64,000 nt of DNA from PALSA-894 sp049698215 (GTDB lineage Bacteria > Pseudomonadota > Alphaproteobacteria > Rhizobiales > Xanthobacteraceae). A program made the position numbers and the translations under genes. Location: positions 1 through 64,000 of the forward strand of contig JBAVXH010000349.1 in NCBI GenBank assembly GCA_049698215.1, given 5' to 3'. Positions 9,366-17,731 of this stretch are shown here, in pieces (the stretch's first letter is position 1; the number at the start of each line of letters is the position of its first letter). A model generated the notes under the pieces. The model was not told the origin of the DNA. It saw only the letters and a program-made list of their open reading frames with translations, and did no database searches.

Positions 9366-9551
9366 ATGCGAAAACTTATCTTTGCAAACATGATCCTTAA
9401 CACCGTCTTTGTATTGATGGCGCTGAGCGAGATGCTGGGGATCACTGGCGTCCACGAGGCACTGCCTTGGTACATTAAATGGTGGTGGATCTGCGCGCTC
9501 GCGGGTGGCAACCTGTTCATCCACACACTAATGTTGAAGCGCTTGAAATAA
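9366..9551 (+). CDS. Small membrane protein of unknown function
   Basis: The 61-residue product starts at an ATG with GGGAG seven bases upstream. It has two hydrophobic stretches, roughly residues 6-24 and 35-55, separated by GVHEALPWYIKWW, and ends in a basic tail. This looks like a real two-pass small membrane protein. It stands alone 145 bases after iolE and is less GC-rich than its neighbours. I do not recognise a family. Confidence 0.6.
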   Translation: MRKLIFANMILNTVFVLMALSEMLGITGVHEALPWYIKWWWICALAGGNLFIHTLMLKRLK

Positions 9552-9849
9552 CCGAGCGGCTACCGCCCTGCGTGAACAGTCCGGCGAGCCAAATTGGCGC
9601 AGGCGGTTTGGGATCGCCGGTAACGCCCAAGTCACAATTCCTAGCGGCTTGCCTTCGTGTTCGACTCCGGCCCGGAATCCCGCCATACGGCGGATCATTC
9701 CGGCACCTCCGCAGCATTGACGTGCAGATCAAGAAAGGTGCCGCGCGGAACGCTCAGCAGCACGCCGGCGAGCTCACCTGCGAAGCATTGAAACGCACGC
9801 CTGGCGCAACTCGGCGGCCCGCTCCGAGGCGAGCGCCTTCGTCGCCGAA

Positions 9850-10092
9850 GTATGCCGGTGCTGCTCAAGCCGATCAATTCAACGGGTGGCTGAGCGGCGC
9901 GCCTGGAAGGAAGTGCTCGTGCCCGTGCCGGAAGACATGCTCGACAAACGGCCTGTGTCGAAGCGCATCAACAACGCGCGCACGCCGGGCGATGATCCGA
10001 CGCCAATCGATGGAGTTTCAATCGCGGCGTAAAGGAGAGCGGTGACCATGGCCTTGAGACCGAGCCAAGCTTGGCGGGCTAATTCAGTTTAG
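9850..10092 (+). pseudogene. Remains of an unidentified two-gene unit
   Basis: In one frame the sequence AWKEVLVPVPEDMLDK runs on to a TAA at 10030-10032 and looks like a genuine protein C-terminus. The stop is followed at once by AAGGAGAG and, 9 bases on, an ATG at 10048. That ATG opens a frame of only 14 codons. This stop, Shine-Dalgarno, ATG arrangement is what a compact operon junction looks like. The first gene has lost its beginning and the second nearly everything. I cannot name either family. The left boundary is approximate. Confidence 0.35.
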
Positions 10093-10096
10093 CCCG
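10075..10096 (-). terminator. Hairpin downstream of the ynb-like operon
   Basis: CGGGCTAA and TTAGCCCG form a perfect 8-bp stem around a 6-base loop (ttcagt). It lies about 110 bases beyond the stop of the last gene of the phospholipid cluster. There is no T tract on either side, so it is at best a hairpin with terminator-like position. Confidence 0.4.
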
Positions 10097-10203
10097 ATCA
10101 ACGGTCTCCGCCGATTTAGGAGCCTCGGCCGCGAGATCGCACCAACCGCCGGTTCATGTTGCAGAGTGAACGCGAGATTCGGTCGATCCGTATCTGGCCA
10201 TGG

Positions 10204-11148
10204 TCAGATCGTCCACCAGTAGCGCGTGATGTGGAAGAAGATTGGCGCAGCAAAAATAACGGAGTCGAGACGATCGAGCATGCCCCCGTGGCCCTGGATC
10301 ATATGGCCCCAGTCCTTCACGCCGCGATCGCGCTTGATCGCCGACATGACCAGACCGCCGAGGAAGCCCATCAGATTGATGACCAGCGCCATGACCCCCG
10401 CCTGCCACGGCGAGAACGGCGTAATCCACCACAGGGCGGCGCCGATCAGGCTGGCGCTCGCAACGCCGCCAATGAAGCCTTCGACGGTCTTCGACGGCGA
10501 TAGCAGCGGCGCAATCTTGTGGCGGCCGAACAACTTTCCCCAGACGTATTGAAGGACGTCGCTCGATTGCACTACCAACACCAGAAAAGCGATCAGCAGC
10601 ACTTGCCGTCCTTCATACTCCGGGATTGGTAGGGTGAGCAGGGCCGGCACGTGAGAAATGCAGAAGACGCAGATCATCAGGCCCCATTGCAACTCCGCCA
10701 CCCGGAGCATGAAATTCGTCGTGTCGCCGCGCAGGACCGCAACGATCGGCAGCAGCAGAAATGCGTAGACCGGGATGAATATCGAATAGAGGCCGTACCA
10801 CTCAATCCAGATCAGATAATACTGGAGCGGTAGCACCACAAAGAACGCTGCGCCCAGAGCAGCGTGATCGCCGCGGCGCGTTGACACCAGCGTGACGTAT
10901 TCGCGCAGCGCCGTGAACGACGCGAATCCGAACAGCGCGATCACACCCGCCTTGCCGAGTGCAAAAGCGAGGCCGATGGCCAATACCAACACCCACCAGG
11001 CTTTGATCCGGCTGTTCAGGTTCTCAATAACGGGACTCGGCCCAGCCGAGGCGTAGCGCCGCTCGAGGAGAAAGCCGATCAAAGACGCCACGACGAGCAC
11101 ACCGACGATACCGCCGAACAATGCAAGAGTCTGTTCGGTCACCGTCAT
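10204..11148 (-). CDS. ynbB: CDP-diglyceride synthase family protein, YnbB-like
   Basis: This 314-residue membrane protein should activate phosphatidate with CTP to CDP-diacylglycerol. The family signature spans residues 269-295: SAIKRDRG, then HGGMLDRLD, with the Mg-binding aspartates. About eight hydrophobic segments precede it. It overlaps the acyltransferase gene by 4 bases and is the last gene of the cluster. Together with the YnbA-like transferase upstream it could supply and use CDP-diacylglycerol within one operon. The housekeeping cdsA is presumably elsewhere, because this copy sits with YnbA/C/D-type partners. Confidence 0.85.
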   Translation of the reverse strand: MTVTEQTLALFGGIVGVLVVASLIGFLLERRYASAGPSPVIENLNSRIKAWWVLVLAIGLAFALGKAGVIALFGFASFTALREYVTLVSTRRGDHAALGAAFFVVLPLQYYLIWIEWYGLYSIFIPVYAFLLLPIVAVLRGDTTNFMLRVAELQWGLMICVFCISHVPALLTLPIPEYEGRQVLLIAFLVLVVQSSDVLQYVWGKLFGRHKIAPLLSPSKTVEGFIGGVASASLIGAALWWITPFSPWQAGVMALVINLMGFLGGLVMSAIKRDRGVKDWGHMIQGHGGMLDRLDSVIFAAPIFFHITRYWWTI

Positions 11149-11774
11149 CGCGCGGCTCTGGCGGAAGCCGCGGCAAGCAGGGCCACGCGGGCGCGCTCGA
11201 GGAAGGTGGATTTGTCCTCCTGACCCGAGACCCTGATCGGGGTGCCGAACGTTACCGTGCAGAGCAGCGGAACCGGGAATATCTCGCCCTTCGGCATCAT
11301 CCTGCTGAGATTTTCCAACCAGACCGGCACCAGCTCGACCTGCGGCCGCGCCATCGCGAGATGATAGAGTCCGCTCCTGAACGGCAGCAGCCGCTCTTCG
11401 GTCATGTTGCGGGTGCCCTCCGGAAACAGGATCAGCGAAGAACCGGCATCGAGCGCCTGCGTCATCTGCTGGACTGGATCATCAGTGCGCGTCTCGGGAT
11501 TGCGGTCGATCAGCACGGAGCGAAACACGCGATCGGCGAAGAAACGGCGGGTGGCGTTGACCGTCCAATAATCAGCTCCCGCAACGGGACGCGTGTTTCG
11601 ACGCAGCGCCGGCGGCAACACCGTCCAGACCAGTACGAAATCGCCCATGCTGGTGTGGTTGGCAAAGTAGACACGTCGATGTGAATCGGGCGAGCAACCC
11701 TGCCACTCACCGCGCACGCCAGTCACCGCACGCGCAAAGCCGGTCACGGCCATGCCTACCAGGGTGTCAATCAC
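11145..11774 (-). CDS. 1-acyl-glycerol-3-phosphate acyltransferase family protein, PlsC-like
   Basis: The product is 209 residues. The catalytic H-x4-D motif is at H40 to D45 (NHTSMGD) and the glycerol-phosphate-binding FPEGTR at 117-122. PlsC-type enzymes add the second acyl chain to lysophosphatidate at the membrane. The gene overlaps the CDP-diglyceride synthase gene by 4 bases and follows the small membrane-protein gene by 18 bases. E. coli ynbABCD has no such gene, so this version of the cluster can in principle make phosphatidate as well as activate it. The acyl acceptor is not known. Confidence 0.85.
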   Translation of the reverse strand: MIDTLVGMAVTGFARAVTGVRGEWQGCSPDSHRRVYFANHTSMGDFVLVWTVLPPALRRNTRPVAGADYWTVNATRRFFADRVFRSVLIDRNPETRTDDPVQQMTQALDAGSSLILFPEGTRNMTEERLLPFRSGLYHLAMARPQVELVPVWLENLSRMMPKGEIFPVPLLCTVTFGTPIRVSGQEDKSTFLERARVALLAAASARAAR

Positions 11775-11792
11775 ATCAGCCCCTCGCTCGGT

Positions 11793-12236
11793 CTACGACG
11801 GGAACGCCGCCGCCGCTCCGCACAACAGGAGGGCAACCTGGATAATGAACGCAGCACCCTGCTTATAGAAGAGACGTTGCGCGCCCCTGATGCGCTGCTC
11901 GAGCGGCCGGCCGCTCTTGGACGCCGGCAACAACCCAAGTCGCACCAGCGCGGCATCGAGTGCGGCAAGATCCGTCGTCGCCTGCTCGCGCAATTGGTCG
12001 AACAGCGCAGCATCGAAGCCGACGCGAATTCCGCAATAAGCTTCGGCAAGGCCGGCCAGAACCGCCAACCCGAGCATCAGTGCAATGGCCGGCGAGGCGA
12101 CACCGAATGCACTCGCGCCGATCAGCAAGACCAGCGCCACCACGGTGAGCGGATGCGACAGATGGTCGATGGTCCGTCCTTGCTGCAGCAACGCCGAGGC
12201 GGCTCCAAGCATCGCGTGCATTGCACCGCTATTCAT
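11793..12236 (-). CDS. Small membrane protein of the ynb-like cluster
   Basis: The 147-residue product starts at an ATG that shares ATGA with the stop of the upstream phosphatase gene, so translation is probably coupled. Hydrophobic segments lie at about 28-48 and 50-70 and again at the C-terminus. The middle (LFDQLREQATTDLAALDAAL) is amphipathic and charged. I do not recognise a named family. Its tight packing inside the operon argues that it belongs to the same membrane-lipid function, perhaps as an accessory subunit. Confidence 0.65.
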   Translation of the reverse strand: MNSGAMHAMLGAASALLQQGRTIDHLSHPLTVVALVLLIGASAFGVASPAIALMLGLAVLAGLAEAYCGIRVGFDAALFDQLREQATTDLAALDAALVRLGLLPASKSGRPLEQRIRGAQRLFYKQGAAFIIQVALLLCGAAAAFPS

Positions 12237-13576
12237 GGATTTCCCTGCGCGGAGAGCTCGATGGAACACCGGGCTTCCTCACCCAGGACAATTCGCGGGC
12301 GCACGCGACGCACACGCTCGACCGCCTCTTGCGCGGTCGCAACCCGGCCGGTGATCAGCATCCATGCCGCTACCGCTGAAGCGCTACGCGAATAGCCAAG
12401 CGCGCAGCATACGAGAACCGGTCCGTTCGCGCGCTGCCGGTCGATGGTAGCCGCAGCTTCTCTCAAGATTGCATGTGGCGGCGCCACCAAATCAAGCAGC
12501 GGAAATGCGTGCCAGTCGGTGTGATCGTTTGGTCTGGGCAGTTCGGCGCTCAGATCCACCACGGCGGCAAACGCCGCCGCGGCGCGGCGCGAGGGTATCC
12601 GACCAATCGCCACGCCGTCATCCACGATTGCGGATGCTGGGTCGTTGCGCGTCCAGGCGCGTGAATTCACCCACGCGCCGACAAGATAGGGCGCCAATAG
12701 AACGCGTGCCGCAAGGCTCATGCGGCCATCCGGTCTCTTCTGAAAACCTGCAACGCCGAAGAATGCATAGTTCATGGCGACAAGAGCAAGCGCGAGCGAG
12801 GGCCAAAACATCCACCAACCGGCTCTTCCGGGAATCAAGGCTATGCAGGCAAACAAGAGCGCCCCAGCGGCATAGCGGATCGCGAGCGCACGCCGGCGCG
12901 GGTCGCTCGTGAATGAAAAAGCCGAGACCGGGCTCGGCCGGCGGTCCGGCCACAGCCAGAGACAGAACAATCCGAGCAGCGCACCGGTCGGGATGTCAAT
13001 GAAGTGGTGCTGGTAGGTCGTAAGAACCGAAAGACCGACGAGAAAAAACCACGGGTGCAGCAACCACAGAGCCCAGCGCGGAGCATGCCGGGCATAGAGC
13101 ACCCACAGGATCACCAGCAGTGCAATATGCAGCGACGGTGCCTGATTGAACGGCTTGTCGAAGCTCGTCAGCGCCGCGAACAGAAAGCCGGAAAGTCCCT
13201 CCGTGTCAGGCTGAGCGAAGGTGAAGCGCAGGGGACACAGGATGAAGCAGAGCACCGCCACGACCTGGGCCGTCAGCAGACGGCGACCATGCGTGTCGAG
13301 TTCATCCCTTGTCGCGCAGACAAAGAGCGACAAGCCATAGAAAGCGTTGATGGACCAATACGGAATGATCGTCCAACCGAGGAACGGCATCGCGTGCTCC
13401 CAGCCGAAGACGATTGACGGCACTGTCGTGCGCAGCGATGCCAGCCAGTTGGAGGCGCCGTAGGTGATATAGAAGAATGGCCCTAAGAAGCTTAGCCACG
13501 CGATGGCACGGCGCCACGGCCTTTCCGCGAATGCCTCGGCCGCCTTGCCGGTCAGATAGCCATCGGCGGTGCTCAC
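12233..13576 (-). CDS. ynbD: PAP2 phosphatase fused to a dual-specificity phosphatase, YnbD-like
   Basis: The first 290 residues or so form a multi-pass PAP2-type domain with KPFNQAPSLH and HHFIDIPTG as phosphatase motifs. The C-terminal part carries a C-x5-R phosphatase loop at C391-R397 (CALGYSR), typical of dual-specificity protein phosphatases. This is the domain order of E. coli YnbD. The start is placed at a GTG (13576) sharing GTGA with the stop of the methyltransferase gene. An ATG at 13618 is an alternative, with an overlap of 46 bases. It could dephosphorylate phosphatidyl-phosphate products of the YnbA-like transferase; the substrate is not proven for any family member I know. Confidence 0.85.
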   Translation of the reverse strand: MSTADGYLTGKAAEAFAERPWRRAIAWLSFLGPFFYITYGASNWLASLRTTVPSIVFGWEHAMPFLGWTIIPYWSINAFYGLSLFVCATRDELDTHGRRLLTAQVVAVLCFILCPLRFTFAQPDTEGLSGFLFAALTSFDKPFNQAPSLHIALLVILWVLYARHAPRWALWLLHPWFFLVGLSVLTTYQHHFIDIPTGALLGLFCLWLWPDRRPSPVSAFSFTSDPRRRALAIRYAAGALLFACIALIPGRAGWWMFWPSLALALVAMNYAFFGVAGFQKRPDGRMSLAARVLLAPYLVGAWVNSRAWTRNDPASAIVDDGVAIGRIPSRRAAAAFAAVVDLSAELPRPNDHTDWHAFPLLDLVAPPHAILREAAATIDRQRANGPVLVCCALGYSRSASAVAAWMLITGRVATAQEAVERVRRVRPRIVLGEEARCSIELSAQGNP

Positions 13577-15324
13577 AGGCCGACCCGCTGCGCCAGGGAA
13601 ACGGTGAAAATCCCCCATTCGTCGATGCGCTGCTCGATCTTGCGGAAACCCGCAGCCTCTACGAGCTGGTCCATCTCAGCTTGGGTACGTCGGCGCATGA
13701 TCCAGGCTTGTCCCTCGCGGTGACTGGTGAGCGCACGGGCTATCAATTCAAGCTGCGGATGCCAGGGCTGACCGGTGTAGACGAGATAGCCCCCCGGCTG
13801 GATCGCCGACGCGAGTCCGGCGAGCGAGCGTCGGACCATTTCGTTGTCGGAAAAAAGTTCGTAGAGACCGGAGACAATGCCGAGCGTCGGCTTCGGTTCT
13901 GCCGCTACGAGGTCATCGCTGTCGAAGGCATCGCCCTTGACGAATGACGCCATTCCCGAGAGGCCTTTTTCCGCGATCAGCTTCGCTCCCGCTTCGACAT
14001 TGATGTCGCTGTAGTCGCGCAAAAGGATCGAGTCAGGCTTCTCTGCCGCGCCATCGAGCGCTTCGAGCACATAACGCCCATGACCGGCAGCGACGTCCAT
14101 CACGCGCACCGGCGCGTTCTTATCGCGAAGGTGCGCCATCGCCGCTCGCAAAAGCTCTTCCAGATGAATCTTGCGTTGGCGGATGCCGCGCCAGCCGATC
14201 GAATTAAGATAGTTGCGGTCGATGAAGCGACCGACCACCCCTTTGCCTTGCGGTATGTTGCGGTAGACGTAGTCGAGGGTGGAGCCAGAGTCGAAGCCCG
14301 TGCTATGGCCGAGGGCAATACCCTGAGAAAGCGACCCGCCGACCTTCATGCTCAACCGAGTCGTTGCCCAGTACAGTCCGCGCGGCGATAACGCCGGCAA
14401 TGGTGATGCCAGCGCGTCGGCCTCGTCGCGCGAGTAGCCCATGCGATCGGCGTCAAGTAGTACCGGCCTATTCAAAGGTTCGGTGAACCGATCGAGAATA
14501 AAGCGACGCGCCTTCGACACCGCCGCTGCGCGACCGAACTCGCCAAGCGTGTCGTGGTAGAAGCCCGGCAGGACGTGGCGTTCCTTGATTGGAGTTCCAA
14601 GTCGTTCGAAAAAGCGGTGCTGTGGCGCGTGATGCACGACCCAGTCAGCGCCGGATATCAGCAACTGGGTCGGCACCGTGATGGCGCGCGCATCCGTTAC
14701 GATACGCTCAGAGGCCTCATAGAGCCCGAGTAGTATGTTGACGGCAATCGGACGCGTTACCAGCGGGTCGGAACGGTAAGACGCAATACGCGCAGGGTCG
14801 TGCGTAAGAAATTGCGGCTTGACGTAAGAGTTGACAAAAAATTTGCCCCGCACAGCGTGCAGCAATTTGAGGCCGAGGCGCGCGAAAGGCACATAGAGTT
14901 TCACTTTGAAAGCCGGCGAGGCCAACACCATGCAGCGGATTTTCGGTGCGTAGTCGTGCACCCAGGTCGCGACCAGCACCGCGCCAACACTCTGCGCGAC
15001 AATCGCTATGTCCTCGACGGCTATACCGTACGTAACTGCGATATGATCGACGAAGGTCTGGACGTCACGCACCGACGTGCCGAGGCTCGGGCTGTACCCG
15101 CGCTCTCCGGGCGAGCGCCCGTGGCCGCGCGCGTCCCAGGCAAATACCGCGAAATCGGGCAGGTCGAGTTCGTCGGCGAGATGCGCCATGCGGCCGGAAT
15201 GTTCGTGGCCGCGGTGGAAGAGCAGGACCGCACCCTTCGGCGCATCAGAGTTTGCCGGCCAATGCCGGTAGAACAACGGGACGCCATCGTGAGCCTGAAA
15301 AGTCTTCTCATGAACTACGCGCAT
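13573..15324 (-). CDS. ynbC: Alpha/beta-hydrolase fused to a class I methyltransferase, YnbC-like
   Basis: The 583-residue protein has an N-terminal serine hydrolase of the monoacylglycerol-lipase type. The nucleophile is S112 in AQSVGA, with D226 in SGADW and H257 in GFYHD as partners. The second half is a SAM-dependent methyltransferase with motif I at about 408-418 (VMDVAAGHGRY). This fusion is the hallmark of E. coli YnbC. The ATG at 15324 is 6 bases after GGAG and is preferred to a TTG one codon earlier. It sits 22 bases after the YnbA-like gene. A plausible role is trimming or modifying a lipid head group; no substrate can be read from sequence. Confidence 0.88.
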   Translation of the reverse strand: MRVVHEKTFQAHDGVPLFYRHWPANSDAPKGAVLLFHRGHEHSGRMAHLADELDLPDFAVFAWDARGHGRSPGERGYSPSLGTSVRDVQTFVDHIAVTYGIAVEDIAIVAQSVGAVLVATWVHDYAPKIRCMVLASPAFKVKLYVPFARLGLKLLHAVRGKFFVNSYVKPQFLTHDPARIASYRSDPLVTRPIAVNILLGLYEASERIVTDARAITVPTQLLISGADWVVHHAPQHRFFERLGTPIKERHVLPGFYHDTLGEFGRAAAVSKARRFILDRFTEPLNRPVLLDADRMGYSRDEADALASPLPALSPRGLYWATTRLSMKVGGSLSQGIALGHSTGFDSGSTLDYVYRNIPQGKGVVGRFIDRNYLNSIGWRGIRQRKIHLEELLRAAMAHLRDKNAPVRVMDVAAGHGRYVLEALDGAAEKPDSILLRDYSDINVEAGAKLIAEKGLSGMASFVKGDAFDSDDLVAAEPKPTLGIVSGLYELFSDNEMVRRSLAGLASAIQPGGYLVYTGQPWHPQLELIARALTSHREGQAWIMRRRTQAEMDQLVEAAGFRKIEQRIDEWGIFTVSLAQRVGL

Positions 15325-15346
15325 CAAGAACTCCGAAAGACCAATG

Positions 15347-15964
15347 TTACCCTATGCGGGCACGTTCGCCCTCAGCGAGGCCGTTGCGAATACGGTTGAC
15401 CGTCGTGATGATGAGAAGAATCCCAATCAGGGGGATCAACCAGAACAGCCATCCGGGCAGCGGAACAGCAGAACCGATCCAGCAGGCGAGCGCACCGAAC
15501 ACCAGCGCGCGGTCGCTTTTGCCGAGCGGACCATCATATCGACGCGAAGCGCCGACGGTCGGGCCAAGCACACCGGCGAACTCCGACAGAGTCGAAAGAA
15601 ATATCACCGCGGCGATCTCAATCGGGCCGAATGGTGCGACTGTCGCGAACGGTGCATAGAGCGCAGAGTCGGAAATCACGTCGCACACTTCATTCAGATA
15701 TGCGCCGAGTCTACTCTCTTGTCCAAATTCTCGCGCCAGCATGCCGTCGATGGCATTAAGCGCCATGCGTGCGAACAGCCACAAAGGCATCAAGAGAAAG
15801 ACGAGCCTGCATTCGGCATTCCAGAGCACGATACAGGCGATTACAATGGAGCCTGCGGCGGCGGCGACGGTTACGCGGTTCGCCGTTACGCCCATTGCGG
15901 CGAGCCGCGCGACCAGTGGCCGCAACAAGGTCTGGAAGCGTGGTTTAAGAGCGTAAAGAGACAT
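15347..15964 (-). CDS. ynbA: CDP-alcohol phosphatidyltransferase, YnbA-like
   Basis: This 205-residue polytopic protein opens the cluster. The N-terminus (MSLYALKPRFQTLLRP) closely resembles E. coli YnbA as I remember it. The CDP-alcohol transferase motif runs from N70 to D95: D73-G74, A77-R78, G87, N91, D95. Two of the four classical aspartates (positions 70 and 91) are asparagine. As I recall, E. coli YnbA also has asparagine in LNALDG and LNETGD, so this is a family trait, not decay. It would move a phosphatidyl group from CDP-diacylglycerol to an unknown alcohol. Confidence 0.88.
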   Translation of the reverse strand: MSLYALKPRFQTLLRPLVARLAAMGVTANRVTVAAAAGSIVIACIVLWNAECRLVFLLMPLWLFARMALNAIDGMLAREFGQESRLGAYLNEVCDVISDSALYAPFATVAPFGPIEIAAVIFLSTLSEFAGVLGPTVGASRRYDGPLGKSDRALVFGALACWIGSAVPLPGWLFWLIPLIGILLIITTVNRIRNGLAEGERARIG

Positions 15965-16165
15965 TATGCCGCTGCCAAAATCGTGGGCGATGGTGACATT
16001 GAAGTCCTACTGGACCGTGCACGTCGCAGACGGATTTCCCAAAAGCCCGAAAGGTCCAATGGCGTTGCTCGGGTGCTCTGGCAGTCGAGAATGAGTGAGA
16101 TGTGGTCGTGGAGCGAATGCATCAATTATCCATTTACTGTCGTGTCATTTTTTTGAGTCTGCGCC

Positions 16166-17330
16166 TCAGGCCGCCCGCCTGATCTTGGACTGCGGCAACG
16201 AAGGTATCACAGACATCGCCTCCTCTTCGGCGTGTTGGGGCGGGCCCCAAAACTGCGCCACCGTCGGTCCGTCGATCAGGCGGCGGTCCGACAAGAAGCC
16301 GCGAATTTCGTGGGGCCAAACACGACGGCCCATCCGGGTGTACCACTGCATCGCGTGCCGCAAGCCCACATCTGGATGGAACAGTGTTCGCCAGATCGCC
16401 TTCGGGCGGCACTGGAGAACCATCTCGGCGAACTTGAACCAGAGCAGCACGCGCCAAGGCGGCATGTTTCGTGTTGCCAGCACCTGATGCTTGTAGTCCC
16501 AGCGGCGTCGGTCGACTTGGATCGCCCGGCGTCCGGCGGCGAGACTAAAGTACGGCGTCCACCGATGCGGTGTGACGTAGAGCATTTGAATTTGGTCCGG
16601 ATCGTACGACAGAAGACGCCGTAGGCCGCGCCAGTGATCTCGATCGGTTTCCTCCTCGAAGCCCACAACCCATGTGGCCATCGACAAAATGCCGTGCCGG
16701 CGCATCAGACGGATCGCCTCACGATCAGTTGCGGTCACCGCCCCCGTACGGATCAACTCAAGCGTCTTTTCGTCGGTGTTTTCCAGTCCGAGGAGAAAAC
16801 GCGCCCAGCCAGCCTTCTTGTAGAGATGCAGGATGTCGGCATCGCGCACGATGTCATCGCCCGCGTTGATCCGACCAGGATCAAGTCGACCTTCTCGGCG
16901 ATCAGCGCTTCGAGAAACGCACGCCAAGCCTTTTTCGCCACCGTCGGATTTTCGTCGGCGAAGTTGATGACCTTCACCCCTTGCTCGCGATGCAGCCGCG
17001 CAAGCTCTTTCGCAAAAAGAACCGGGGCACGGTGGCGCCACCGGGTCCAGAAGCCGCGTTGCCCGCAATAGGTACAAAGATGAGGACAGCCGCGCGAGAA
17101 CTGAACGACGACGGCGCGTAGGCCGCCCCAATAGCTGTAGCGTGCGTGGTCGATCAGTTCCAGCCGATGCGATAGGCGTCGAGATCGCGGATCAGGGGCG
17201 CAGGTCTTGTAGCGCGCGGGCCGCTCGGGCCTCGGTAGGCGATGCCCGGAACGTCTTCGAGGCGCTTCTGCTGCTCGAGCGCAGACATCAGGCGTCACCG
17301 CGAGTTCTCGCAAGTGCGTCGGGGTTTGTT
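16166..17330 (-). pseudogene. bchE: BchE-like B12-binding radical SAM protein, truncated and frameshifted
   Basis: The three Fe-S cysteines are in GCPHLCTYCGQ. The flanking blocks (FADENPT, GILSMATWVVGFEEETDRDH, YVTPHRWTPY) match radical SAM proteins that I recall annotated as the anaerobic Mg-protoporphyrin monomethyl ester cyclase in photosynthetic Bradyrhizobium and Rhodopseudomonas. Two single-base losses break the frame. One is near 17160, after DLDAYRIGW, where one G of GGGAA is missing. The other is near 16877, after VGSTRA, where one base before GATGAC is missing. The N-terminal cobalamin domain is absent, and the boundary near 17330 is approximate. The family call is less sure than the fact of decay. 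Confidence 0.65.
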
Positions 17331-17479
17331 GGCTGTTCCAACCAGCGATGGGGGTCCGGTCCAGCCCGTTGTGTTCGTCAACAATGATGTGGAGAGCATC
17401 AGAAAGCATGCAAGAAGCGGTTATTCAAATGCATATTACCTGATACAAGTACGCACGTACCCTTCGCTTGGATCGGTCC

Positions 17480-17731
17480 TTGATCACTGCCGCTCAACTG
17501 CGCGCCGCCCGCGCGCTCCTTGGCATCGACCAGCGCAAGCTCGCCGAACTTTCCGGACTGTCGCTGCCGACCATTCAACGTATGGAAGCGAGTGAGGACG
17601 TGATCCGCGGCAACGTGGACTCGTTGATGAAGCTCGTCGGCGCGCTTGATGCCGCCGGCATCGTGTTGATCGGCGAGGGGAGTTCGAGTGCCCGAGGCGG
17701 CCGGGGCGTGCGGCTGAAAGGCAAGTCATGA
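17480..17731 (+). CDS. Small XRE-family helix-turn-helix regulator
   Basis: The product is 83 residues if the TTG at 17480 is used (MITAAQLRAARALLGID), or 87 with the TTG at 17468. No ATG is available. The helix-turn-helix covers about residues 6-40 with RKLAELSGLSLPTIQRMEA. Its stop overlaps the ATG of hyfB (ATGA), so it heads the Hyf-like operon and is co-translated with it. It probably controls that operon. The gap of about 150 bases to the bchE relic must contain the promoter; I could not define its boxes. Confidence 0.75.
   Translation: MITAAQLRAARALLGIDQRKLAELSGLSLPTIQRMEASEDVIRGNVDSLMKLVGALDAAGIVLIGEGSSSARGGRGVRLKGKS

Larger units (their letters stand above)
9552..10203. other. 650-base stretch without an intact gene
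   Basis: No intact gene is supported here. The distal half holds remains of coding sequence (see the pseudogene entry) and one strong hairpin. Frames on the opposite strand show a few protein-like words but no domain. It probably marks where an older gene pair was lost between the inositol and phospholipid loci. Confidence 0.5.

Noticed and set aside
15347..15964. Loss of two aspartates in the YnbA-like transferase as a sign of inactivation
   Set aside because: As I recall, E. coli YnbA has asparagine at the same two places, so it appears to be a subfamily feature.
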